A DNA stretch of 21,700 bases from Bacteroidales bacterium. GTDB lineage: Bacteria > Bacteroidota > Bacteroidia > Bacteroidales > Bacteroidaceae. The notes beneath the pieces were generated by a model, which was not told where the DNA came from, did not search any database, and saw only the letters and a list, made by a program, of their open reading frames with translations. Each line of letters begins with the position of its first letter. The stretch's first letter is position 1. Location of the stretch: contig SFKY01000050.1 of the NCBI GenBank assembly GCA_004554665.1, forward strand, positions 1 to 21,700, in the 5' to 3' direction. This document shows positions 15,342-21,700 of this stretch, piece after piece. The position numbers and the translations under genes are program-made.

Positions 15342-16346
15342 ATGAAAAATTGGATTCAGCAGACGAGCGCACTCATGGCTGCCCACGCACCCGTCTATGT
15401 GATAGCGGTAGCTGTAATCGCATTTGCATGGCCTGAGGTGTTCGGATGGGTACGTGGCGATGTGTCGAGTGTCATCCTGGGCATCATCATGCTTACGATG
15501 GGTCTGACGCTCACCACCCAGGATTTCAGGATATTGTTCAGCAGACCGTTAGACATATTCATCGGAGCCTGTGCGCAATATACGCTCATGCCCATCATTG
15601 CCTATCTGCTCACCGAGATGTTTGGCCTGAACCCCTATTTGGCCATCGGCATCATATTGGTAGGCTGCTGCCCCGGCGGTGTATCGAGCAACATCATGTC
15701 TTATCTGTGCAGGGGCGACGTGGCCTTCTCTGTGGGCATGACCACCGCCTCTACCCTGCTGGCACCCATCATGACACCGCTGCTGGTATGGTGGATTGCC
15801 GACACCCGTATCGAGGTAGACGCATGGGGCATGTTCAGAGGCATACTGCTCATCACCATCATTCCCGTAGGTGTGGGTTTTCTGGCAAACAGGCTGGCAG
15901 GCAAGCGCCAATGGTTTGACGGTGTGCGCCAATCTATGCCGGGACTGAGCGTCACGTGTCTGGCACTCATCGTAGGCGGCGTGGTGTCGCAGGTGAAACC
16001 CCAACTCATGCTGAGCGGTATAGGACTCTTCGGACTGATGATGGCCGTGGTCTTCTGCCACAACACACTCGGTTATCTGCTCGGATATGGCGTAGGCAGT
16101 CTATTCCGGTTCAGTGTGCCCAAGAAACGTACCGTCTCCATAGAGGTGGGCATGCAGAATGCGGGCATGGCCACGGTATTGGCCACCACGTTTTTTGCCA
16201 ACGAGACAGTGCTTCAGGCCCATCCCGAAGCCATACTCTGTGTAGTTCCCTGTGCCATCAGCTGTGCCTATCATTCCATATCGGGTACCTTGCTGGCCGG
16301 TATCTATGTACGTTACGACAAATGGATGGCGCAAAGAAAGAAGTGA
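15342..16346 (+). CDS. Bile acid:sodium symporter family (SBF/BASS) transporter
   Basis: This 334-residue protein has about ten hydrophobic segments, as expected for the BASS fold of bacterial ASBT homologues. The two crossover motifs are present: GCCPGGVSSNIMSYL (108-122), and TVSIEVGMQNAGMATVLATT (264-283) with the conserved Glu268 and Gln272 that help bind sodium in ASBT-like carriers. It is a secondary transporter of an organic anion driven by sodium. Related family members carry bile acids, pantoate, pyruvate or other acids, and the substrate cannot be told from sequence. It has its own promoter. No strong terminator hairpin is seen in the 150 bases after it. Confidence 0.93.
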   Translation: MKNWIQQTSALMAAHAPVYVIAVAVIAFAWPEVFGWVRGDVSSVILGIIMLTMGLTLTTQDFRILFSRPLDIFIGACAQYTLMPIIAYLLTEMFGLNPYLAIGIILVGCCPGGVSSNIMSYLCRGDVAFSVGMTTASTLLAPIMTPLLVWWIADTRIEVDAWGMFRGILLITIIPVGVGFLANRLAGKRQWFDGVRQSMPGLSVTCLALIVGGVVSQVKPQLMLSGIGLFGLMMAVVFCHNTLGYLLGYGVGSLFRFSVPKKRTVSIEVGMQNAGMATVLATTFFANETVLQAHPEAILCVVPCAISCAYHSISGTLLAGIYVRYDKWMAQRKK

Positions 16347-16403
16347 AAACCACAACACACGCCGATAAAAAATAAGGACACCTATAAAAAATAAAGAAAT
16401 AAT

Positions 16404-16434
16404 TTTGTTTTTCTTGCTTTTTATCCTATCTTTG
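16404..16434 (+). promoter_or_regulatory. Promoter of the DUF4254-GT9 operon
   Basis: TTTG (16404-16407) and TATCTTTG (16427-16434) are 19 bases apart, a full match to the Bacteroidetes consensus. It gives a leader of about 60 bases before the ATG at 16501. Confidence 0.82.
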
Positions 16435-16445
16435 TAACCAAGAGA

Positions 16446-16462
16446 GGCCACCGATTGTGGCC
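16446..16462 (+). promoter_or_regulatory. Small hairpin at the 5' end of the DUF4254 mRNA
   Basis: GGCCAC (16446-16451) pairs perfectly with GTGGCC (16457-16462) around a 5-base loop. It falls within the first bases of the predicted transcript, so it may stabilise the 5' end or tune translation (inference). Confidence 0.4.
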
Positions 16463-16500
16463 CAAGCACTTATCATTTGTACTAACTAAAAACGATAATC

Positions 16501-17106
16501 ATGTCATTTACCACACAATGTAACCAGATTTTTAATCAGGCCATTCGCGATTACCACATCAAAAACGATGTCGATACACCCATCAACAATCCCTATGACA
16601 GGGAATCGATAGAAAACAGGCTTTATCTCAAGTGCTGGATAGACACCGTACAGTGGCATCTGGAAGACATTATACGTGACCCCCATATCGACCCCATCGA
16701 AGCCCTACAGCTCAAGCGACGCATAGACCGCAGCAATCAGGACCGTACGGATCTGGTAGAGCAAATCGATTCTTATTTCAGACAGAAGTATTCGGATGTT
16801 AACGTAAGTCCCGACGCCACCATCAATACCGAGAGTCCGGCCTGGGCAGTAGACAGACTGAGCATCCTGGCCCTGAAGATTTACCATATGCGTGAGCAGG
16901 CCGAGCGCGAGGATGCCTCAGAGGAGCACAAGCAGAAGTGTGGCGCCAAACTCAATGTGCTGCTGGAACAGCAGGTAGACCTGAGTACGGCCATAGACCA
17001 ACTGCTGGGCGATATTGCCGAGGGCCGCAAATACATGAAAGTGTACAGACAGATGAAGATGTACAACGATCCGTCTACCAATCCTATACTCTACGGCAAG
17101 AAGTGA
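16501..17106 (+). CDS. DUF4254 family protein
   Basis: This 201-residue, mostly helical, charged protein has no signal peptide or membrane segment and is likely cytoplasmic. It resembles the DUF4254 family, with the conserved stretches NRLYLKCWIDTVQWHLED (39-56), an Arg-rich helix KRRIDRSNQDRTDLVEQID, and DRLSILALKIYHMREQ. From memory, this family commonly sits next to LPS glycosyltransferases in Bacteroidetes. Here its TGA overlaps the GTG start of a GT9 gene (GTGA), so the two are translationally coupled. This suggests a role in lipopolysaccharide core synthesis. Its biochemical function is not known to me. Confidence 0.87.
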   Translation: MSFTTQCNQIFNQAIRDYHIKNDVDTPINNPYDRESIENRLYLKCWIDTVQWHLEDIIRDPHIDPIEALQLKRRIDRSNQDRTDLVEQIDSYFRQKYSDVNVSPDATINTESPAWAVDRLSILALKIYHMREQAEREDASEEHKQKCGAKLNVLLEQQVDLSTAIDQLLGDIAEGRKYMKVYRQMKMYNDPSTNPILYGKK

Positions 17107-18149
17107 AGACAGAGCATATACTGATCATCCGGTTCTCGGCGATGGGAGACGTGGCCATGACGGTGCCCGTGGTCTACTCGTTGGCCAAGCAGTACCCGCA
17201 TCTGCGCATCACGGTACTGAGCAAGCCATTTGCCCGCGCCTTTTTTGAGAATCTGGCTCCCAACGTAGGATTCATGGAGGCTGACATCCAGAAAGAGTCT
17301 CGCAGCCTGCATGGACTCAATGTGCTCTATCGCCGACTCACCGCCAAGAAGTTTACTGCCATCGCCGATTTCCACGATGTGTTGCGCTCCAAGTATCTGC
17401 GCATGCGGTTTCATATCGACAGGTTCAAGGTGGCACACATCGACAAGCACCGTAAAGGGAAAAAGATGCTGGTGGCACAGCAGGGTAAACAACTGGTGCA
17501 GCAGCCTTCGTCATTTCAGAATTATGCCGATGTACTGGCACAGTTGGGCTACCCCGTCGATTTGTCCTTCCAATCCATCTTCCCCGCCGAAGGTGGCGAC
17601 TTGTCATTGCTCGACGGCCGCATCGGGCAGAAGCCAACCGGCGAAAAGTGGATTGGTGTGGCTCCCTTTGCCGCCCATCAAGGCAAGATTTATCCCCTAT
17701 CCCATATCCGAAGCGTGATAGCACAGCTCTGCCAGCGGCATGCCGATTACCGTATCTTCTTGTTTGGTGGCAGCAGTCATGAGAAGCAGCAACTCGACGA
17801 GATAGCAGCAGCGCACCAACAATGTGTCAACGCCTCGTCCCTACTGGACGGACTGAGACAGGAACTGATACTGATGAGCCATCTCGATGTCATGGTGTCG
17901 ATGGACTCGGCCAACATGCACCTAGCCTCACTGGTAGACACGCCTGTGGTAAGTGTGTGGGGTGCCACACATCCCTATGCAGGTTTTATGGGCTGGAGAC
18001 AGCGCAGGGACCATGCCATACAGATAGACTTGCCCTGCCGCCCGTGCTCCATCTATGGCAACAAACCCTGCCTGCGGGGCGACTATGCCTGTCTGACGGG
18101 CATCACACCCGAGCTGGTGGTAGAAAAGATAGAAGATAGCTTGAAATAA
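17103..18149 (+). CDS. GT9 family glycosyltransferase (ADP-heptose:LPS heptosyltransferase-like)
   Basis: Starting at the GTG at 17103 gives 348 residues. The N-terminus KTEHILIIRFSAMGDVAMTV then matches the opening strand and GD loop of GT9 proteins. The frame stays open further upstream, but that part lies inside the DUF4254 gene and is not conserved-looking. The C-terminal donor-site region carries SMDSANMHLASLVDTPVVSV and GATHP, as in RfaF/WaaF-type heptosyltransferases. A cysteine-rich patch (CRPCSIYGNKPC) near the end is seen in other GT9 members. It is predicted to add a heptose or similar sugar to the LPS inner core at the cytoplasmic face. It overlaps the DUF4254 stop. Its TAA stop touches the left arm of an inverted-repeat element, and a terminator follows at 18307. 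Confidence 0.88.
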   Translation: MKTEHILIIRFSAMGDVAMTVPVVYSLAKQYPHLRITVLSKPFARAFFENLAPNVGFMEADIQKESRSLHGLNVLYRRLTAKKFTAIADFHDVLRSKYLRMRFHIDRFKVAHIDKHRKGKKMLVAQQGKQLVQQPSSFQNYADVLAQLGYPVDLSFQSIFPAEGGDLSLLDGRIGQKPTGEKWIGVAPFAAHQGKIYPLSHIRSVIAQLCQRHADYRIFLFGGSSHEKQQLDEIAAAHQQCVNASSLLDGLRQELILMSHLDVMVSMDSANMHLASLVDTPVVSVWGATHPYAGFMGWRQRRDHAIQIDLPCRPCSIYGNKPCLRGDYACLTGITPELVVEKIEDSLK

Positions 18150-18294
18150 TCCCAAATCGGTCATTAGACTATTATGCGCAAACAAACTTTCTTTTTGTCA
18201 TCTGCCTTTCCGTTTTTCGGTTACAATGGAACCCCATTGCGCCCTCAAAACGTAGAGACAGTTATCATCATAACACTAATGACCAATTTGGGAT
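18149..18294. repeat. Short element bounded by 19-bp inverted repeats (MITE-like)
   Basis: ATCCCAAATCGGTCATTAG (18149-18167) recurs in inverse at 18276-18294 with one mismatch. The 108 bases between hold no ORF of note. An AAAT flanks both sides (18144-18147 and 18295-18298, with one extra base on the left), which could be a remnant target duplication. It could instead be a long-range mRNA hairpin at the end of the GT9 transcript. Confidence 0.5.
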
Positions 18295-18306
18295 AAATGA
18301 ACAAGT

Positions 18307-18343
18307 AAGGAGGACCACGACGATGGATGCGTTGGTCCTCCTT
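18307..18343 (+). terminator. Intrinsic terminator of the DUF4254-GT9 operon
   Basis: AAGGAGGACCA (18307-18317) pairs perfectly with TGGTCCTCCTT (18333-18343), followed on the plus strand by TATTTTTTTCTTT. It also lies 46 bases beyond the stop of the converging GT4 gene and may serve both. Confidence 0.88.
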
Positions 18344-18389
18344 TATTTTTTTCTTTCCCGTCCTTTACTATATTATAGGAAAAGATGAT

Positions 18390-19514
18390 TCACCTCATCA
18401 GTTTTTCATAAACATCCCAAACCTGTCGGGCTACATTGTTGCCTTCAAACCGGTGGACGTATTCCATGCTCCGTGCGACACGGTTTTCGCGACCCGAACT
18501 ACCTTTGAGTACCTGCGAGATGGCATTTGCCATGCCCTGACTGTCGTCAGGATGCACATAAAGGCTATCAGGACCTCCGGCTTCTTCCAGACAACTGCCC
18601 GTACATGCCACGACGGGCAACCCGCTCTGTATCGCCTCGATGATGGGAATGCCGAATCCCTCGTAGCGGGAGGGATAGACACACGCCTCAGCCATCTGGT
18701 AGATGGCCGGCAAATCTGTGTTGGGCACTCCGTGCAAGATGCGTACACGATGGGCAAGTCCGTGGGTCTGGGCATACTTCCGTACCGTTTCGGCATAGGG
18801 TGTGGAACGTCCCACGATAATCAATGACAACTCATCGGGCAAATAATGCAGTGCCTTGACAGCCAAAAGTATATTCTTACGCTGCTCAATGGTTCCCACA
18901 TTAATGATATAACGCGCGGGAAGCGTGTACCGGGCATGCACATCCTGCAGCTTGTCCTCGCTTTCGCGTACATGAAAATGGGTACTGCAACTCTGATATA
19001 TCAAGTCTATCTTGTCCGGGTCCACCCCGCCATAGTGGATAATATCGCGCTTGGTACACTCGCTGATGGCAATGATACGGTCAGCCTCACGCACTGTCTG
19101 ACGAAACTTCCACGCATAAATCTTGGTATCCAACCAATGGTAGTATTCAGGATGCCGCATGAAAATCAGGTCGTGGATGGTGACCACCGACCGGATACCA
19201 CTCTTGTGGATGGTAAGCGGCAGCTCACCCGACAATCCATGATACAGATTGACCCCATCGCGCAACAGGTCGGCCACAATGCCACGCGACCGCCACAGAC
19301 TCTTGCATACACGTCCATGCGGATATACCATCTCTATACGGGGAGACTCGTTTACCTGAGTTCTGTATCGCTCCTCTCCCCCATCGGGTGCATAGAGGCG
19401 CAGACAAGTGTCATCAGGGACAATGACAGCAAGGTCATTGACCAACGTGCGGCCGTAACTGCCCAATCCAGTGCCATTGCGGACAATACGCTTAGCATCT
19501 AATCCTATAATCAT
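18390..19514 (-). CDS. GT4 family glycosyltransferase
   Basis: This 374-residue GT-B protein lacks a signal peptide. The N-terminus (MIIGLDAKRIVRNGTGLGSYGRTL) is the acceptor-side Rossmann start with the Gly-rich loop. The donor side opens with YIINVGTIEQRKN (202-214) and carries the retaining GT4 EX7E motif in PSRYEGFGIPIIEA (281-294; Glu285 and Glu293). It transfers a sugar from a nucleotide donor, probably in LPS, capsule or another envelope glycan; the sugar cannot be inferred. It has its own promoter and converges on the GT9 gene. Confidence 0.93.
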   Translation of the reverse strand: MIIGLDAKRIVRNGTGLGSYGRTLVNDLAVIVPDDTCLRLYAPDGGEERYRTQVNESPRIEMVYPHGRVCKSLWRSRGIVADLLRDGVNLYHGLSGELPLTIHKSGIRSVVTIHDLIFMRHPEYYHWLDTKIYAWKFRQTVREADRIIAISECTKRDIIHYGGVDPDKIDLIYQSCSTHFHVRESEDKLQDVHARYTLPARYIINVGTIEQRKNILLAVKALHYLPDELSLIIVGRSTPYAETVRKYAQTHGLAHRVRILHGVPNTDLPAIYQMAEACVYPSRYEGFGIPIIEAIQSGLPVVACTGSCLEEAGGPDSLYVHPDDSQGMANAISQVLKGSSGRENRVARSMEYVHRFEGNNVARQVWDVYEKLMR

Positions 19515-19542
19515 CTATCGCTGAGGTAAAACTATTCAGGGA

Positions 19543-19574
19543 CAAAGATAGTCTAAAATAGGGACATCATCAAA
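19543..19574 (-). promoter_or_regulatory. Promoter of the GT4 gene
   Basis: On the minus strand TTTG (19571-19574) and TATCTTTG (19543-19550) are 20 bases apart. The leader before the ATG at 19514 is about 20-30 bases. Confidence 0.8.
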
Positions 19575-19610
19575 TAACAACCCTATTATTTTTTCTCCCT
19601 GCCCATATTA

Positions 19611-19895
19611 TTATCCACAAACAGCTGTGGATAACGTGTGGATAAGTGGTGTAAAAAGCGGGAATAAACGTGTGAAATATCCACACAGGGGCTACGAGAA
19701 ACACAACAAATGGGATATCCACCAAGAAATAATCGGCTTTTAAACAAGTTTTCCACTATTTTTGCACCAAAAAAGATATAAACTTATTAACTTTGCAACA
19801 GATTGAGAAAATGTGTATAACTATCATTTACCACTGTAAATCAATAGGATAGAATTGGTATCAATAGTGGATAAGTTGGCATAAGACGTGGATAA
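19611..19895. other. Cluster of DnaA boxes, candidate replication origin (oriC)
   Basis: The 487-base gap between the GT4 gene and nadA has no gene. It contains four perfect TTATNCACA boxes: 19611-19619 (+), 19626-19634 (-), 19637-19645 (-) and 19812-19820 (-). Three boxes have one mismatch: 19677-19685 (+), 19866-19874 (-) and 19887-19895 (-). One at 19715-19723 has two. The first two face each other across 6 bases, and the second and third are direct repeats 11 bases apart, as in ordered DnaA arrays. AT-rich stretches at 19741-19800 and 19941-20001 could serve as unwinding elements. dnaA is not in view; in many Bacteroidetes it is not beside the origin. Other DnaA-binding roles (a titration site or a regulated promoter) are possible. 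Confidence 0.72.
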
Positions 19896-20001
19896 GGAAA
19901 TAACCAAGCGATATGGCTAAAAGTTTTGCACCAATCCACGGCATATCATATACATCATTCCTATTTTTAAAAAAGAATATAAAACTTATAATGATATTGT
20001 C

Positions 20002-20991
20002 ATGTTGAAAGAAGAATGGATCAAGAAAGGATACATAGACGAGCCAGTGAGCGAGGCTGTGGATCTGAAGACAGAGATACGCCGTCTCTGTAAGGAAAAA
20101 GACGCTATCATCCTCGCCCACTACTATACGGTGGGCGATATACAGGATATAGCCGACTTTGTGGGCGACTCGCTGGCGCTGGCACGCAAGGCCGCCGACA
20201 CAGACGCCAAGATGATGGTGATGTGTGGCGTGCATTTTATGGCAGAGACCTGCAAGCTGCTCTCTCCGGACAAGACAGTGCTGTGCCCAGATCTCAATGC
20301 AGGCTGCTCGCTGGCCGACAGCTGCAAGGCAGAGGACTTGGCCCGATTCAAGGCCGAGCATCCGGGCTACAAGGTAATCTCCTACGTCAACACCACAGCT
20401 GCTGTCAAAGCCCTCACCGACTGTGTGGTGACCAGCGGCAATGCCAAGAAGGTCATCGAATCATTCGCACAAGACGAGAAGCTGATTTTCGGTCCCGACT
20501 ACAATCTGGGCAACTATATCAACAGTGTGACGGGCCGGCAGATGATTCTCTGGAACGGTGGTTGCCATGTACACGAGAAATTCTCTGTCGATGCCATCCT
20601 CAAGCTCAAGCGCGAGCACCCTGATGCCATCGTCATGGCACACTTAGAATGCAAGGCTCCGGTGCTGGCTGTGGCCGATGTAAAAGGCAGTACGGCCACC
20701 ATGCTCAACTATGCGCAGCAGCACGACACCCGCGAGTATATCGTGGCGACAGAAGCTGGTATCCTGCACGAACTGCAGCGTACATGTCCCGACAAGACAT
20801 TCTATGCCGTGCCGCCAGAGATGTCGGAGGGCAGTCTGGGTTGCAGCTGCAATGAGTGTGAATTCATGAAAATGAATACGCTGCTCAAAATCTACAACAC
20901 CTTGCGCTATGAATGGCCCAGCGTGGAAGTGGATCCTGCCATCGCAGCAGATGCCGTGAAACCCATCGAGAAGATGTTGAGTCTGAGCTAA
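20002..20991 (+). CDS. nadA: Quinolinate synthase
   Basis: This 329-residue protein condenses iminoaspartate with dihydroxyacetone phosphate to give quinolinate in de novo NAD synthesis, using a 4Fe-4S cluster. Family landmarks are AIILAHYYTVGDIQDIADFVGDS's first half (35-44), MCGVHFMAET (74-83), NAGCSLAD (99-106, Cys102), WNGGCHVHE (184-192, Cys188), and CSCNECEFMKMNTL (281-294). The likely cluster ligands are Cys102, Cys188 and one of the C-terminal cysteines. The length suits the type found in Bacteroidetes. No nadB or nadC is adjacent within the window. Two TAnnTTTG motifs at 19757 and 19788 lie upstream, but neither has a well-spaced -33 element. The next CDS starts 3 bases after the stop. 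Confidence 0.96.
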   Translation: MLKEEWIKKGYIDEPVSEAVDLKTEIRRLCKEKDAIILAHYYTVGDIQDIADFVGDSLALARKAADTDAKMMVMCGVHFMAETCKLLSPDKTVLCPDLNAGCSLADSCKAEDLARFKAEHPGYKVISYVNTTAAVKALTDCVVTSGNAKKVIESFAQDEKLIFGPDYNLGNYINSVTGRQMILWNGGCHVHEKFSVDAILKLKREHPDAIVMAHLECKAPVLAVADVKGSTATMLNYAQQHDTREYIVATEAGILHELQRTCPDKTFYAVPPEMSEGSLGCSCNECEFMKMNTLLKIYNTLRYEWPSVEVDPAIAADAVKPIEKMLSLS

Positions 20992-20994
20992 GGA

Positions 20995-21700
20995 ATGATA
21001 AATAAAAACATACATTATCTTGTATTACTCATAGTATATTTGGTTATTAATGTTTTATTTATATCTAAATATACTATGAGAATTACAGATAATCCATTAA
21101 TAATTCTTTTTATCTGTAGTTTATATATACTATCAGTCATTTTTGTACTTTTCAAGGTAAATAAGAATACGATTAAAATAAGTTCCCATCATTTTTGGAT
21201 TACATTTATTTTTATTACAACAATTCTAATTGTATTACAATATAGTGTAGATCCATTATCGCTTAAGGTAGATAGATGGTCAGCAATACATAATTGGTGG
21301 AATAATCTTATATGTTTAGTTTATCCTTACTCAGCCCATACGCATCTTGGCGGATATGGTTCACCTTTTCCAGTATGGCAACTTATTCATTTTCCATTTT
21401 ATTTGATGAATAATGTTGGTTTATCAATATTCTTTTTTACTGGTTTATTTTTATATTATTTGGCACAATGGAAGAATTATACTATTTCATTTATAGCTTT
21501 AGTTTTACTATTATTATCTCCTTCATTTGTTTATGAGGTGATAGTAAGAAGTGATTTAATATCAAATTTTCTTTTGGTTTTAGCTATTATTATATTTTTA
21601 ATTATACATGAATTGAATTTAAATAGAAATACTCTTTTATTGTCTTTATTATTTGGCCTTTTATTAAGTACGCGCTTAAGCGCAATTATACCCTTTATTA
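20995..21700 (+). CDS. AT-rich polytopic membrane protein, 3' partial (GT-C-like or related glycan enzyme)
   Basis: The frame opens with an ATG 3 bases after the nadA stop and remains open to the window end (235 codons visible). An in-frame ATG at 21076 is an alternative start. Hydrophobic segments are visible at about 7-24, 34-53, 66-82, 130-156, 163-180, 190-204 and 213-226. A long loop after the third segment carries VDRWSAIHNW (92-101) and YPYSAHTHLGGYGSPFP (110-126). An Asp-Arg-Trp motif followed by a YPY/GSPFP stretch resembles Bacteroides polytopic proteins of surface-polysaccharide loci, and the layout recalls GT-C mannosyltransferases. This is a likeness only. Codon use is far more AT-rich than in every other gene here (TTA, ATA, AAT dominate), suggesting recent acquisition. 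Confidence 0.75.
   Translation, partial: MINKNIHYLVLLIVYLVINVLFISKYTMRITDNPLIILFICSLYILSVIFVLFKVNKNTIKISSHHFWITFIFITTILIVLQYSVDPLSLKVDRWSAIHNWWNNLICLVYPYSAHTHLGGYGSPFPVWQLIHFPFYLMNNVGLSIFFFTGLFLYYLAQWKNYTISFIALVLLLLSPSFVYEVIVRSDLISNFLLVLAIIIFLIIHELNLNRNTLLLSLLFGLLLSTRLSAIIPFI

Noticed and set aside
16938..17102. Upstream extension of the GT9 frame to an ATG at 16938
   Set aside because: It would overlap DUF4254 by 169 bases and adds Gln/Gly/Arg-rich sequence unlike GT9; the GTG at 17103 gives the normal N-terminus.
19757..19795. nadA promoters at TATTTTTG (19757) and TAACTTTG (19788)
   Set aside because: The -7-like motifs are good but no -33 element is at the usual 19-21 bases (23 for the second), and the leader would exceed 200 bases.

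Overview
The window looks like the chromosome of a Prevotella-like member of the Bacteroidales. The reasons are: repeated promoters of the Bacteroidetes type (TTTG or TTG, 19-20 bases, then TAnnTTTG), SPII lipoproteins and DUF4254/DUF4369-type families, a large secreted protein ending in a Prevotella-style C-terminal sorting domain, and the gene orders acpP-fabF-rnc and pyrE-SRPBCC-argH. Most genes are single-copy housekeeping genes. No phage, transposase or CRISPR array is visible.

Layout. 1-2364 (+): the 3' part of a large secreted protein and a 62-residue Trp-rich acidic protein, closed by a strong hairpin. 2547-7012 (-): tRNA-Gly and tRNA-Leu, an OmpA/TPR lipoprotein, a thioredoxin-fold lipoprotein without its CXXC, and the ComM/YifB AAA+ ATPase, all facing one way. 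7319-10307 (-): pyrE, an SRPBCC protein, argH and a Rieske-like lipoprotein, tightly packed and probably one operon. 10624-12057 (+): a PurF-family protein divergent from pyrE. 12360-14880 (-): acpP-fabF-rnc. 15342-16346 (+): a bile acid:sodium symporter family carrier. 16501-18149 (+): DUF4254 protein plus a GT9 heptosyltransferase-like protein. 18390-19514 (-): a GT4 glycosyltransferase. 19515-20001: a non-coding stretch packed with DnaA boxes. 20002-20991 (+): nadA. 20995 to the end (+): the start of a very AT-rich polytopic membrane protein.

How the genes fit together. The window combines nucleotide synthesis (pyrE, PurF-like), arginine synthesis (argH), fatty-acid synthesis (acpP, fabF), NAD synthesis (nadA), RNA processing (rnc) and envelope/glycan building (GT9, GT4, lipoproteins, secreted protein).

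The observations most worth a second look are: a candidate chromosomal replication origin at about 19.6-19.9 kb; a PurF homologue with an intact PRPP loop but no glutaminase nucleophile; a two-copy intergenic repeat whose hairpin shows a compensatory base-pair change; a 22-bp tandem repeat; a short element with 19-bp terminal inverted repeats; and an abrupt fall in G+C just after nadA. No complete novel multi-gene defence or mobile system is evident.
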